In this document: piece after piece, positions 1 to 12,069 of the stretch
How the letters are laid out: each line of letters starts with the position of its first letter
Position numbering within the stretch: the stretch's first letter is position 1
NCBI RefSeq assembly: GCF_001625215.2
Contig: NC_030383.2
Coordinates: 10,180,779 to 10,244,778 of the forward strand
DNA from: Daucus carota subsp. sativus
Lineage: Eukaryota > Streptophyta > Magnoliopsida > Apiales > Apiaceae
Reading direction: 5' to 3'
Length of the DNA: 64,000 nt
Position numbers and translations under genes: made by a program
The notes under the pieces: generated by a model
Database searches by the model: none
What the model was told of the DNA's origin: nothing
Seen by the model: only the letters and a program-made list of their open reading frames with translations

Positions 1-1
1 G

Positions 2-1177
2 ATACTCGAAGAAGAAGTTTATGTCAAACAACCTCCCGGTTTTGAAGATGCAACACATCCGGAGTATGTGTATAAATTGCACAAAGCTCTATACGGATTA
101 AAACAAGCTCCGAGGGCTTGGTATGAAAGGTTAAGCAAGTTCCTGTTCGACAACAACTTCAAAATGGGAACTGCTGATAAAACGTTGTTTACACGACAAG
201 AAAAAGATGATATCCTGCTTGTCCAAATATACGTGGACGATATCATATTCGGCTCTACAAATGGTACATTGTGTAAAGAATTCTCGGATAGCATGAGCAA
301 GGAATTCGAGATGAGTATGATGGGAGAATTGAACTTTTTCTTGGGATTGCAAATAAGGCAGTCTGACGAAGGCATCCACATCTCTCAATCAAAGTACTGT
401 AAAGAGATGTTAAAGAAATTTGAAATGGATGATGCCAGACCCATCTCTACTCCTATGTCTACATCCAACAAATTAACGGAAGATCCAAAGGGGATTCCTG
501 TAGACATAAAGAAATATCGGGGAATGATTGGAAGCTTGCTTTACATCACTGCAAGTAGGCCCGATATCCAATACAGTGTTTGTAAGTGCGCACGATTTCA
601 AGTGGCACCCAAGGAATCTCACTTATCCGCTGTCAAAAGGATATTGAGATATTTGAAAGGAACTACTGATCTTGGTCTATGGTATCCTAAAGGGTTATCA
701 TTCGACTTAGTGTGTTTTTCTGACTCTGACTATGCCGGGCATCTAGTCGACAGAAAAAGCACTAGTGGTACGTGTCAGTTTCTCGGTGGATGTCTTGTCT
801 CGTGGTTTTCAAAGAAACAGAATTCCGTGTCGATATCCACTACGGAAGCTGAGTATATAGCAGCCGCAAAATGTTGTGCTCAAATTCTGTGGATGAAGCA
901 AACATTGGCTGACTATAATGAGAAATTTGATGTGGTCTCAATTCTATGTGATAACACAAGCACTATTGATTTGAGCAAAAATCCCGTGTTACACTCGAGA
1001 TCAAAACACATCGACGTGCGACATCATTTCCTACGTGATCATGTGAACAAAGGAGATATAAAAATGACTCACATTGATACGGAGAACAATGTTGCCGACA
1101 TTTTCACCAAGCCACTACACTCGGAACGATATGCCAAACTGCGCTTGGATCTCGGAATGCTGGAATACACTAAATAA
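2..1177 (+). CDS. Copia pol C-terminal part: reverse transcriptase and RNase H
   Basis: The frame is open from the first bases of the window to a stop at 1175-1177. It encodes the C-terminal half of a Copia polyprotein: the end of the reverse transcriptase, with the YVDDIIFG catalytic motif, followed by the RNase H domain and the usual TKPL signature near the end. The protein copies element RNA into DNA in a cytoplasmic particle. Gag, protease and integrase are upstream of the window. Treated here as a transposon fossil fragment that looks uninterrupted in the visible part. Confidence 0.92.
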   Translation: MLEEEVYVKQPPGFEDATHPEYVYKLHKALYGLKQAPRAWYERLSKFLFDNNFKMGTADKTLFTRQEKDDILLVQIYVDDIIFGSTNGTLCKEFSDSMSKEFEMSMMGELNFFLGLQIRQSDEGIHISQSKYCKEMLKKFEMDDARPISTPMSTSNKLTEDPKGIPVDIKKYRGMIGSLLYITASRPDIQYSVCKCARFQVAPKESHLSAVKRILRYLKGTTDLGLWYPKGLSFDLVCFSDSDYAGHLVDRKSTSGTCQFLGGCLVSWFSKKQNSVSISTTEAEYIAAAKCCAQILWMKQTLADYNEKFDVVSILCDNTSTIDLSKNPVLHSRSKHIDVRHHFLRDHVNKGDIKMTHIDTENNVADIFTKPLHSERYAKLRLDLGMLEYTK

Positions 1178-4100
1178 CTTAGTGTACAGGTTTGCGTATA
1201 TTTATATTTATATATATACTTATTTTGGGTAAAGATAATTTACATAATATTTAGTTATCTTACGAGCAAATAAACTTTTCGATCGAACGTCTCAATATCT
1301 TAAAAATTCAGATTCATTGATGAAGAAATTTGTCAATCGGATTTTATGAGGTATTCGAGAAATTCGAAGTAATCGATCAAATTGTTTGCTCGAGCGGGTA
1401 TCATTCAATACCTTTAAGATACTGAAATTATGCACTTTATTTTCCCAATATTGGTTAAATATTTCTTAATTTTTATCATCTTTCACATATATATATTCAC
1501 AAATTTCCGAGAAAATTCTAGAATTCAAATTCATTGATAAAGAGATTTATCAATCGGATTTTACTAAACTACTCGGCAATTTGAGTTTCTGTTTTAAATT
1601 TCTTTAAATAAGAACCTATTTGTTATTAATATCTTATTTGATTATTTTATGTGTTTCATATCCAAATTAGTCCAAAAATATTACTAGCTGCTATATTTCA
1701 ATCCTAGCCTTTGATTATTTTTTGTTGATTTTCAAAGAATATTTTACATATATTAAATAATCTATTATTTAACAGCAGCTGTATGTATCGATCGACTTAC
1801 TCTCTCGATGCCATATCAATCTTCACCGATTGAAACTCAAATTTGGGTCTTGCTTGGCTCGACTGATTGGGTCTTTCTGCAATTGTTACTCCGATTTTGA
1901 GTAAATCGGTGTACAAATGGACTGATTTGGTTATATAAAATCGATTTCATCTCATATAAACCCTAATCTGCCCAATAGATTTGATGGTTATGGCTGAAAT
2001 CCACAGCTTTAATGGCTTCAATGCTAATCTGTTATAAAACAATATTTGTATTCTCGGCGCTCAGGAACTCTTATTCACACACTCGTCTCACATATAACAA
2101 TTGATCTTTTGGATATCACAATTCAAACTCTAACAGTACAGTTGAGCATTTTTGCAGATTTCACGGGTTTGGGTGCGAAAGAGGATGAAAATAGGCTAAT
2201 CCTAAACTTTGCAGCTATGAAGGTACAAGTAAGCTCCTCACTGAAAAATCTGTGAAAGACGGCCATGTGCAGGACAAGGTTAAGGGTTGTCCTGTGTGAA
2301 TTGACACCACAGGACCAGGTAAGTAATATAATCCTAGTTCAAAAGTCTCTGCAAATTAAGTAATAATAATTCTCTGCTCCTGTCCAAGACATCTGTTGAG
2401 TATCTAATTATATTGATTTGTGAATTGACTGTATGATATTGAGATGTGTAGAATTTACAAGTTGATCGATAACTGCTAATTATGCTCTAAATGCATCATC
2501 TGTTGAACTGTCTATTTGTAAAACTAATTGTGGAAGCAATACAAAACATGTTTTTATAATCCACTTGAGTTGTGCTTTCTGGATAATATATAGCTGAATA
2601 TTTGACTTACTCAGTTGAGTTTTGTGTGTCTCTTGGCATTGTTATTGAGATTTGCACCTCAAATATAGCTTGGTGTGTTGTCTGAATGGATTGTGAGTTA
2701 AAAACAGCTGTATTCCTCTTGCTTCCTGGTCTGTGTCAAATCTGTACAGTATAGAATGTTTCTTTGGTTGCTGCAAGTTGTCAATATGAGAAACTCTTTC
2801 AGTACCAACTACTTAGGCTGCACATCTTTGCTGAGATTTTGCCTCCTATAGGACAACAGTCAGATGTACTTTTTGTACTTACAACACTGTTGGGAGTGGA
2901 CTTTGAAGGAAGCCTTGTAATACTCACATGACCTATTGGCTGCCTATTTCTGCATATACTGACTGATATTTCTATGCATACTGACTTGTATTAACTGTCA
3001 TGTTGGGAAATGATGCACTCAAGTTACATGTGTCCTGCAACTGCAATATGATTAAAGATGCTAAGGATGTGCTTATATTTCATGATCTCACTATGACCTG
3101 ACTAAATTCTGGACAGTTTGACATATATTGTTAAGAGACCGTCACTTTATAATATTTGTATAAAAACTCTTGCTTAGATTTTATCGTTACTGGCTCAAAT
3201 GACATAAAATTAACTATCTATGATTGAATTCTGTGGTTTAATAAATCTAGATAAAACTGTCCAAGTGATTTGTGCCTAAAACAGGGGTGAGACTTAGTTC
3301 TATTTAATCAGTATTTTCTACTGATTATTATGAACTGCTTTGTATTGATATATTTATCCTATTTCCTGCTAACAACTTCTTTTGGATACTGTGACACATG
3401 CCTGCTGATTCTTGAGTATAAAAGATGATGAGGAATCCTGTAATTCCTTGGATTAATCAGTTATGTTAACTAAAGCATTCAGGAAGCTTTCAGTATGAGG
3501 ACACAACAAGAACATATCCTGTTAATCTCAAAAATCAGCTGTTGTGCTGTAAATTGGAACACAACAAGCCAACCTCTTGTTTTATCTAAACAAAGACAGC
3601 TCCTTGGACTTCAAAAGTAATCAGGTGTACCACATTAAAACTCTGCACCTTTATTTAATCTCTGCCATGGTTAAAAGCTTTTCTTGTGTTTTAGATGGTT
3701 CTGTTGAAGGTACTCAGAATTGACTGTAGATGCAAAGAGTAAATAATTCCGTTTAAATATTAAATCTATGTGATAGTCTGAAGATTGAATAAAATGATTA
3801 AGTGCTCTACTCATGTTTTGCAGCTCTGCCAAGTGAAATATCTTGATTAAATTTAATCTTTTTGATATATATGATATCTGTATGTTAAGGTCTGTGTGAA
3901 AGAAAATGCTGTTAAAATTTCTATGGCATGAGTTAGACAGAATCTTGTTTGACTTGCAATGTTGAACTCTATTTTGTTACCTCTCAGTTAGATCCTCATA
4001 ACTCAGCTAGATCATGCTTTCACAAGATAGTCAGATCCTAATATTGCAAAGACATTCTTGCTTATTTTGTTTAAAATGGATTCTAATTCTGTGTCAATTT

Positions 4101-5081
4101 GCAATATTAATGCCTGACCTTATGCTATTATCTATATATCTGATATATTGCTTAGTTCCGATTTTTAAGATGTTAGTAATAAGCTGCAACTTACAACTCT
4201 GTGCCATTGAAAACTTGCTTGCTCCTTGAACTACATGTGATTAAGTAGCAATTTTTCCTAATTTGTTAAGTTTCATATGATCGAGTGTACTATGAGTTGT
4301 TTATCTGGACTTGAAAAATATGCATAATTCATTCTTATATCCTCAGTATACTTGATTTCTACCTTTACAGGAAAACCTTTGTATCTGACCAATTAAGTCT
4401 AGCAAATGTAGACTTAGTTAAAATGAATTAATGTACATGCAGGGCTCATGGAGACAAGGTCATATAATACTGTTGTTGCTAAGTACAGGAGTAAAAATTT
4501 GTCATGACTAATTGCCATGATTGATCGTGTTGAAAATTCTCTTCAAAGCATGACTACGTTCTCTCTCCTGTGCTTTGTCATCACATGAGTAGTATATAGC
4601 ATGAACTCTATCTGCTAGAAATAAATTCTTAGTCATAAAATTTTTGCAAATATTTTTTAGCAGGTCTTGTTCACATATCATGAATGTACACCTCCTGAAA
4701 AGTGTTATTTTTTATGAGATAAGTATATTAAAGCAGTGAGTCACTCAACTTATGCTTAATTTTACTGAAGGAAATTGCCATGCTTATTGTGTTTGTCTCC
4801 CCATTTTTGTTTTTAGATATATTAATTTTTGGCAATTTTCCAAACAAAAGGGGAAGAAGAAATTGGACTCCAATTTTAAAATTTTAAATTTCTTCAATTA
4901 ATATATTCTTTTTGAGCCCATACTGACAAATTAAAATTGCCTTGTGCAGGAATTAATCAAGAGGATTTAGCTTGTGTGCTCCAATATTTTATGTGCAAAA
5001 ATATTTTTTCAAAAACCCATGCATACACGTAGGGGAAGCACACACTTAAAAATTTAAATTTTATGTTTGTTTGGCAAATAC
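1178..5081 (+). other. Non-coding internal stretch of the Copia element
   Basis: About 3.9 kb between pol and the 3' polypurine tract. No reading frame longer than about 70 codons and no recognisable protein were seen. A motif with 'ttcattgat...agatttatcaatcgg' appears twice, near 1310-1345 and 1520-1560, so the stretch holds short direct repeats. Sireviruses often carry an extra, envelope-like region here; nothing of that kind is recognisable. Confidence 0.6.
4845..4863 (+). other. Extra polypurine tract upstream of the LTR
   Basis: A purine run with an AAAAGGGGAAGAAGA core lies about 230 bp upstream of the LTR-adjacent polypurine tract and shares its AAAAGGGGAAGA core. Multiplied polypurine tracts before the 3' LTR are a known Sirevirus trait, so this supports that lineage. 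Confidence 0.5.
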
Positions 5082-5095
5082 CAAAAAGGGGAAGA
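5082..5095 (+). other. Polypurine tract (plus-strand primer) of the Copia element
   Basis: The run AAAAAGGGGAAGA directly precedes the TG that opens the LTR at 5097. This is the expected place and composition of the RNase H-resistant primer for plus-strand synthesis. Confidence 0.75.
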
Positions 5096-5096
5096 T

Positions 5097-8082
5097 TGAA
5101 AGGACATCTTCGATAAAAAGATTATTTTGATATTTGCATAACTTACATAAAATTTAAATTCACTTAGAATCCTCTCCAATAGGACATCTTTATTTAATTG
5201 ATTCCGTCAAAAGTCAAATGGTCAAACTAGCTCAAAAAGAATTTCCAAAATTATATTTATATTATATAAATATAAATAATACTCCTTGTTTATAAAAAGA
5301 TTTTCAATATTTTTCTAAGGAGTATTCAAATTTTTACATCGCAATTTATCGGACGAGAAATATCGATTAATGGTATCTTCTTGTTTTACAATTGCAAAAG
5401 CGAAATGCAAAAGAAGCTTGAACAAGGAATATACATTCATTATATTCTTTAGAACACTCTTTTGACATTTATTTGAAAAGACAAAAATTTATTACTCAAG
5501 TCTTTTAGTTTAAAGTAATTTATTCCCAATTATTCAATTTATTATTTTACGGAATAAATTATTTTAAACTCTCAAAATATTTCCTTCAAAATTCAAAATA
5601 TTTTATCTTCAAGGAAATATATTTCAAAGTGTTTACTCAAGTCAAAATATTAGCCAAAGTTCTGTTCAAACTCGCAAATGGCTAATCGTATTTTATTCAA
5701 ACCCGGAGACCGGTTTTTATCGTTTTAAATCCAAATAAAATACTTCTACTTGCTAGAATGACTTGAAACTTGAGATGGATCATTTGAATAATGTTTTTGG
5801 TGCATAGTAAAATTTTCGTAATTTTCTGAGAAGTTTGGTCCGGACGCGATTTTTAGGGGCTGACTGGGATCTTTGACTGGACGTTTGACCAAGTCAACAT
5901 TGACCAAAATTGACCAAAATTTCCAGATCACCATTTTCCAATATTCTATGATTTATCATATTTTTGGTGTAATTTATTGGAGGTTTCGAAAAATCATCGC
6001 ATTTAATAACGATACAAAGTTACGTTATTAATCAAATTCTCGGTAAGCGTGTTTGTCTTTTAGTGACACAACTCAGCTGAGATTTCTCCCATAAAGTTGT
6101 TTGTCTTATTATGCAAGTGGCAAACAAACACAACAAAACCACAATCCACACCTTTTCAATCTCCACCCTTTATTTTCCTTTCATCTCAACCATTCACTCC
6201 ACCCACTTCCCTCTATAAATACCCACCTCCCACACACCAAAATACTTCTAAGCTAAGAGCCAAGAAAGTGCTGAGATTTTTAGAAGTCATCAAGTTTTTC
6301 AAGTTTATACTCTCTCTCTTTAATACTTCTCACCCAAAACCTTCCCTCTCTCAAATATATATTCATATATACAAGGTTTTGATTCTCAAGCTCTAACCCA
6401 CCAAGTTAGCTCACCCACAATCACTTCCAAGCCTCCGTAAAGGCTGCCCAAGTTCGTCCAAGTGCCCAAAATCCGGCCGAACCTCCGGCGAATTTTTCCG
6501 GCGAACTTTTCCGGTCATCTCCCGTAAGTGGTTTCTTCTTAGCTTCTTATTTGTGTCTTAACCGACCATTTTGTTGCAGGACTTTGTACTTAAACTCTCT
6601 TCATCTTACAAGTTCTTCAACAAGGTTCTCTAAAAGAGACCAAAAGATCCGGATTTGTTCAAGATATAAAAGATATATATATCTCTCTCTTTTTAAAGAG
6701 AACAAAGAAAGAACATCCGAAGAAGTACTCGATCTCTTCAAAGAGACAAAAGATTTGAACATAGTTTCAAGAGTACTTAATCTCTACAAGAGATTTGTGA
6801 TAAAAGCATCGTCGTCCTTCCATCTATCACCTTAGTGTTGTGTGGAAGAAAGATTTACGACAAAAGAGCTTTTAATCACTATAGCTTCAAAAGCAAAGTT
6901 TAGCAACTTATTTGTTGTTATTATCTTGGCTAAACTTTGAGAAGCTAGAGAAAGCATATTCGATCCCGCACTAACTTAACTTTATTATCTCGGGAAAATA
7001 TCGAATATTCCGAACTATTGTTCGAGGAAGCTTTCTACATCCTAAACTTCAAAGAGCACAACTCAAAGAGGCTAGCCACCCACATTCTATTTATCTTGGC
7101 TTTATCAAGTTGTGCAAGAAGTTAAAGAAAGGATATTTTACAATCTCCGAGATCTCTCAATATATCTCAAAACGGAGTTTTGTAAACCAAGTATTCTTTG
7201 ATCAACATTTTGAATCAAAAGAAAAGAATACTTGTGTAGCCTTAAGCATATCTTGCTTAAAAGAAAAGGCTTGATTAATTACTCCCAACTTTACTATACT
7301 TGGAGTAATTAAACGTATACTTGATCTTATATTATAGATCCAAAGAAAGTATAATATACTTGACCATAATATTTATATCTTGAATATTATTGTCATCTCC
7401 GAACTAGTACAGTAACATACTAGTTCAAAACTCATCTTTTATAACTTGTTTGTTTCGTAGATATTGTGTTCTAACTTTTGCAGTGAGGTGAAGTGAAGTG
7501 AGGTGATTCTTGTTCTAAGACCCAAGTCTTAGACGAACTAACGGGGAGTTAGTCGTCTTCGCACCGTGAAGAAAAGAAAAGACCCAAGATCTAAGACCTA
7601 AGATCCAAGACCCGCAAAAGCTTAGGAATACAAAGACTACACCAAGGTTCTACACCGACTTTGAAGAAGTAACAGGGAGTTACGTTCTAAGATAAGTCAA
7701 GTAGAGTTTTTACATCTATTGTGAGGTTGTAACGGGTAGTTACGAACCAAGATAAATATTTGTAAGTTTAGATTGTAAAGGCTTCTCCGCCGGCTATAAG
7801 GAGTACATCTTTCTTATAGTGAAAAATCTCGAGTCCGGAGAGGAGCTCGGGGACTGGACTAGGGGTGAGAGAATCTATTAGAGGTTGCTCCATCGCGAAC
7901 CAGGATAAAATCGACCGTGTGATATTTGCTCTTTACTTCCGCACATATAATTGCTAAACAACACGGTAAAAATATTTAAAACTTGGAAAATATTTTTAAA
8001 AGGCAATTATATTTTTTAAATTGGATATTAAGCTATTCAACCCCCCTTCTAGCTTAATTTACGCCTAATTCAGGACCTAACA
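5097..8082 (+). repeat. 3' LTR of the Copia element
   Basis: The LTR runs from TGAAAGGAC after the polypurine tract to GGACCTAACA. The ends are TG...CA and imperfectly inverted (TGAAAGGAC against TGTTAGGTC). The CCCCCCTTCTAG run about 35 bp before the end is typical of U5 of plant Copia LTRs. A TATAAATA box lies at 6214-6221, a plausible U3 promoter. At about 3 kb the LTR is long for Copia. Whether the start at 5097 is exact depends on the missing 5' LTR. The 5 bp that follow (ttacc, 8083-8087) would be the target duplication. Confidence 0.7.
6214..6221 (+). promoter_or_regulatory. Candidate TATA box in the LTR
   Basis: CTATAAATACCC has the form of a strong plant TATA box. It lies near the middle of the LTR, where U3 would pass into R. 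Confidence 0.5.
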
Positions 8083-8357
8083 TTACCATTTTGGGATGTC
8101 CCTCTCATTTCTTTACGTTACCATAAATAGTAAGTTTTTTCCATCATTACACCCACTATCTTCCCCCACTATCTCATATTTAACAATAAAAACTACTATT
8201 ACACCCACTACTTTCCTCCACTATCTCAAATCTATTATTAAATATTGATGGGTCCCACCACTTTACCCACTTTTCATCTAACTTTACTCATTTTTCATAC
8301 ATTGTCTTGGTCTCCGTGTCCCCCTCCAATGTAAACAATTGAGGGGGACGGAGGGAG
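8083..8357. mobile_element. Stowaway MITE, right part, cut by the Copia insertion
   Basis: The right end ...GGGGACGGAGGGAG followed by TA is the Stowaway (Tc1/mariner) terminus. The sequence right after the Copia LTR, TTTTGGGATGTCCC and the stretch after it, recurs near the left end of the Stowaway copies at 18976 and 53207, so this copy begins abruptly inside the element. The missing left end should lie beyond the Copia 5' LTR, outside the window. Confidence 0.75.
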
Positions 8358-8388
8358 TAATACATTAAATTAATATTTATAATTAATA

Positions 8389-8623
8389 CTACCTCCGTCC
8401 CTATTTACTTGTCACTTTGACTTTTTGCACGTAACTTAAGGTGATTAAAAAACATAGTTCCGCTTATTGTTTTTAAAATTTTCTTTTTCTGAATTAAAAT
8501 TTATAGTTTATATTTTAATTCAGAAAAAGAAAATTGTAAAAATAATGAGCGGAACTATTTTTTTTAATCACCTTAAGTTACGTGCAAAAAGTCAAAGTGA
8601 CAAGTAAATAGGGACGGGGGGAG
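8389..8623. mobile_element. Stowaway MITE, near-perfect inverted repeat
   Basis: A 235-bp element bounded by TA on both sides (8387-8388 and 8624-8625). The left end is CTACCTCCGTCCCTATTTAC and the right end is its complement. The two arms match over most of their length, so the element would fold into one long hairpin. The arm similarity suggests a recent copy. Confidence 0.9.
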
Positions 8624-8639
8624 TATGTGTGATTATATC

Positions 8640-10591
8640 TAACATATTAATTTATTCATAATTAAATTTGTAAATAATATGTTAATTATTAATGGGTAGG
8701 TAAATAATTATATCGTCAAAGCATGTATCACACTAACTAATTTATAGTCAAAAAATTTAATTTGCATAATTTTTAACAAAAATACGTTAATTAAATTCTT
8801 GGATGAATGCCTATCTAAATTATCTGTGGGCCCTAAATACCTCTAAAATATTTTACCGTAAAAGAATTATTATGAGAATACGTCACAATCAATTGGATAT
8901 CATGTGATATTTCATTCGGAGTTTTGCAACATATACAAGACATCCGGTTAAATATCAATATAATACTCTGCTTGAAAAAAAATATCAGTGTGATACATTG
9001 CTCAGTACATTATTATAAGGACAACTATATCTAATTCATATTAATGGTTAATGCATCACCCTGCAATAACAAGAACCCAAACCTAACACTTGGACAACAT
9101 CAAGATAACAACATCCACGTGCATGAGAATATTCCCGTGTGACCGTGTCTCAACAATATTTAACCAAATTATGAATATTTAGTAGAGAAGTCCTAAATAT
9201 ACGCAAAATATTTGACTGCAAGTGTATTATCATGTTGATACGGACAGCCAGTCAAATATCAATATGATACCCCACTTGTAAAAGAATATCAGTGTGATGC
9301 CTTACTCACATTATTATAAGGACAACTATATCTAATTCATATTAATGGTTAATGCATCACTTTGCAATAATAAGAATCCAAACCTAACACTTTGACAACG
9401 TCAAAATAACAACATCCATCCACGCGTATGAGAACATTCCCGTGTGACCGTGTCTCAATAATATTTAACTAAATTATGAGTATTTAGTAGAGAAGTCCTA
9501 AATATGCGCAAAATATTTGACTGTAAGAATACTATCATGGTGATATGTCCAATTAATTGAGTATCAGGATGATACTCCAATGGTAGAGGAGTATCAGTGT
9601 GATATTCCACTCGGAGTGAAACTTATATATTTATAAAAACTTAATTGAATTCTTCTGTAAATGCCCGGCCAAACTACCCAATTTTCAACAATATTTGACT
9701 AAAATATGAATATTTAGTAAGTTGGGGCCCTAAATATCCAGCATGCTCGTGACTCAACAATATTTAACATAAATAAGTATATTCAATAAGGAAGGCTCTA
9801 AATACTGACAAAAACTTTGATTGCAAGAGGATTAACATGATGATGTATCGTAACCAGTTGAGTATCAGGTGATACTTCACAGGTAGAGGAGTATCAATGT
9901 ATTTCCCACTATGAGTGGAGCAACATATTTATAAACTTGGTTAAATTTTTGGGCAAATTTCCGGCCGAAATAATAAATTTTTAACTATATTTAATCAAAA
10001 TATAAATATTCAATTAGAAAGGACCTTAACTACCCACAACGTACTCTAATATCAGAGTATTATCAGGATGATATGCCACAACCAGTTGAATATAAAGGTG
10101 TTACTTTGCTGAGGAGGACTCTAAATATCTACAAAATTTTTACTATAAAAGGATTATCATGATTATACGTCACAACCAGTTACCTATCAGGGTGATAATT
10201 CATGTGTCGGGAGTATTAGTGTGATAGTCAGTGGAACAATATATTATAAGTTTAATTAAATTCTTAGGTAAATTATTGGACGAAATAGTCAATTTTTTTA
10301 AAAAAAATAATTAAAATATATTGAAAGTGAATGAGGAAGATACACTACAACCAGTTGAATATCAACGTTATACTTCACTGATACAAGAATATTATTGTGA
10401 CACTTTACTTACATTATTTTAAGGACAACTAACAGTTATCGCACTCTAATAATAAAAGATATGTTTACACTGCACACTGCAATAACAAGGATCTAAAATT
10501 TAAACTATTTATTTTGACACTATCGAACAATAACAATATTCATCACGCATATGAGAACATGCCCATGCCTCGCATGGGCTACAGTGCTAGT
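8640..10591 (+). mobile_element. Non-autonomous Helitron with internal repeats (5' end unsure)
   Basis: The 3' terminus is clear: an 8-bp stem GCCCATGC/GCATGGGC with a 3-base loop at 10561-10579, then 8 bp later CTAGT at 10587-10591, followed by T. A hairpin shortly before a CTRRT end and insertion between A and T are the Helitron hallmarks. No Rep/helicase coding sequence is visible, so it would be mobilised in trans. The interior from about 8800 is built of diverged repeats. The TC start of the element was not located; 8640 is only the edge of the neighbouring MITE. Confidence 0.65.
9010..9600 (+). repeat. Tandem repeat, unit about 300 bp, inside the Helitron
   Basis: The block starting 'cattattataaggacaact' at about 9010 recurs about 300 bp later with the same order of motifs (AATGGTTAATGCATCAC, then CCCGTGTGACCGTGTCTCAA, then TATTTAGTAGAGAAGTCC). 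More diverged partial copies of the motif 'caatatttaa...tatttagta...ctaaatat' appear near 8830, 9690, 9760 and 10100. The array is therefore older outside this pair. Confidence 0.8.
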
Positions 10592-10736
10592 TTTAATTAA
10601 TGTGACATGACCGATTTTTTTATAGGAATAACTAAATACAAGTCTTACAATAAAACATCTTTTGAGCGAAAATCAGACCCCTATTAAAAAGACAACAAAG
10701 TGAAAAAGCCCGACAATAAAATAAAAATAAAGAGTA

Positions 10737-10971
10737 CTCCCTCGGTCCCATCAGGAAGCTTACGCTCACTGTTTGCACGCATTTTGAGACTCTTATAAAG
10801 TATAGTTCAATAATATTTTTTTAATTATTTTTTTTTAATAAAAGTTTAAATGTCAAACTTCTTTTCCAGGATTTTTTTCAAAAAAAAAAAGATATTATAG
10901 AACTATACTTTACAGGAGTCTCAAAATGCGTGTCAAAAAGTAGCGTAAAGAACCTGATGGGACGGAGGGAG
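10737..10971. mobile_element. Stowaway MITE
   Basis: A 235-bp element flanked by TA (10735-10736 and 10972-10973), with ends CTCCCTCGGTCCCATCAGG and CCTGATGGGACGGAGGGAG. The inner arms also pair (GCTTACGCTC / AGCGTAAAG). No coding sequence. It has the same length as the copy at 8389 but a different interior. Confidence 0.88.
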
Positions 10972-11071
10972 TATGATGATAAGGAAACAGGAACAACTCC
11001 CCAAATACCTGGTAGGCTCGATCAGAAACAGGGTGCTCGCTGGACACTGTAACTGACATGTGTACGTGTAA

Positions 11072-11927
11072 TAGGGGTGAGCAGGAAAAACCGAAACCGC
11101 AAAAAAACCCGAAAAAAACCGAAAAACCACACCGAAAAAAACCAAACCGCAAATAAAACCGAAAATAACCGAGATAAAAAACCGAAATTAGTGGTGCGGT
11201 TTTATTTTCGGTTTTATACTAAAACCGCACCGAAATTAACCGAACCGAAATATATATATAGTAATAAAGCATTTTAGTCATTTTAAAATTTCACATCTAA
11301 TTTTATATGGAGGTTCTTCTTCGTACTTGCATACTTGCTGAGTCACTTAAATAACCGGGCACCCAAATATTTGGAGGAGCGCTTGATCGAAAACTAGGGC
11401 TATTGTGATTTGCCACAAAGTAGAAATATTTCTGCTGTTAATCTGCTGATCAAATTTTATTATGAAACTTATTCTACTTTTTTTTATTTATGTACTTTTT
11501 GAACATTTTTTTATTTGAATTTCATGATTAGTTGATTTTGGGTAATTTTATTGACTTGACATCATCTAATTTCTTGTCAAAATACGTATGTTTTAGTTTT
11601 TATTGTGTATTAAGGTTTTTTTAGATGAAAGTATGTAATGTTTCCTATATCCTTATATAGAAACAATAGTAAATAGTAACCGAACATATTGTACATGTTC
11701 ATGAAAATTTTATAATTTTTTTAAAAAATTCATTATGCACAAGAGTAGCAAATAATAGTGGAAAAACCAAAAAAAAACCGCAACCGACTAATGGTTAACC
11801 GCAACCGAAAAACCGTTTTAATTGGTGCGGTTACGGTTAATGATGATTAACCGAACCGAACCGCATTCATCGGTTTGGTAACGGTTAATGTCCGGAACCG
11901 CACCAAACCGCACCATGCACACCCCTA
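11072..11927. mobile_element. hAT-type non-autonomous element
   Basis: An 856-bp element with ends TAGGGGTGAGCA and TGCACACCCCTA and an exact 8-bp target duplication ACGTGTAA at 11064-11071 and 11928-11935, the hAT hallmark. Both sub-terminal zones are packed with AACCG / GCGGTT motifs, as in hAT elements where the transposase binds sub-terminal repeats. There is no transposase frame. It lies just upstream of the promoter of the wound-induced gene. Confidence 0.9.
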
Positions 11928-12028
11928 ACGTGTAATAACACTAAAACAATTGGTGCATGCCCCTGGTTTAGCCTTGTGCACCCATGGTTTTCTATTTCTA
12001 CCTTATCATCATTTCTTATGCCTCATCC

Positions 12029-12036
12029 TATATATT
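12029..12036 (+). promoter_or_regulatory. TATA box of the wound-induced gene, upstream of the hAT insertion
   Basis: CCTATATATTATAC in a 142-bp island between two hAT elements. Transcription would start near 12060, about 10 bp before the second hAT. This is the only good TATA box in unique DNA upstream of the ATG at 13024. Once the 871-bp hAT is left out, it lies at the usual distance from the ATG. Confidence 0.5.
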
Positions 12037-12069
12037 ATACACCAACTCACACATCTCACTCATCAAACC

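Larger units (their letters stand above)
1..8082 (+). mobile_element. Copia LTR retrotransposon, Sirevirus-like, 3' part
   Basis: The window opens inside a Ty1/Copia element. Visible parts in order are the reverse transcriptase/RNase H end of pol (to 1177), about 3.9 kb without a long reading frame, a polypurine tract at 5082-5095, and a 3' LTR at 5097-8082. The long non-coding stretch after pol, the very long LTR and the repeated polypurine tracts fit the Sirevirus lineage, but the 5' half is outside the window, so the lineage call is an inference. The visible pol frame is uninterrupted, which suggests a fairly young copy. It cannot be dated without the 5' LTR. It sits inside a Stowaway MITE whose right part resumes at 8083. 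Confidence 0.85.

Noticed and set aside
2046-4229. Small frames between Copia pol and LTR as an envelope-like gene
   Set aside because: They are short and scattered, with no signal peptide or membrane pattern.
9010-10591. Satellite DNA or CRISPR-like array
   Set aside because: Units are diverged, few and end in a Helitron terminus; there is no regular spacer pattern, and the genome is a plant's.
10910-11277. Overlapping frames of 66-80 codons on both strands
   Set aside because: They fall within the Stowaway and hAT ends; the Lys/Asn/Thr and Phe/Gly runs come from AACCG repeats.
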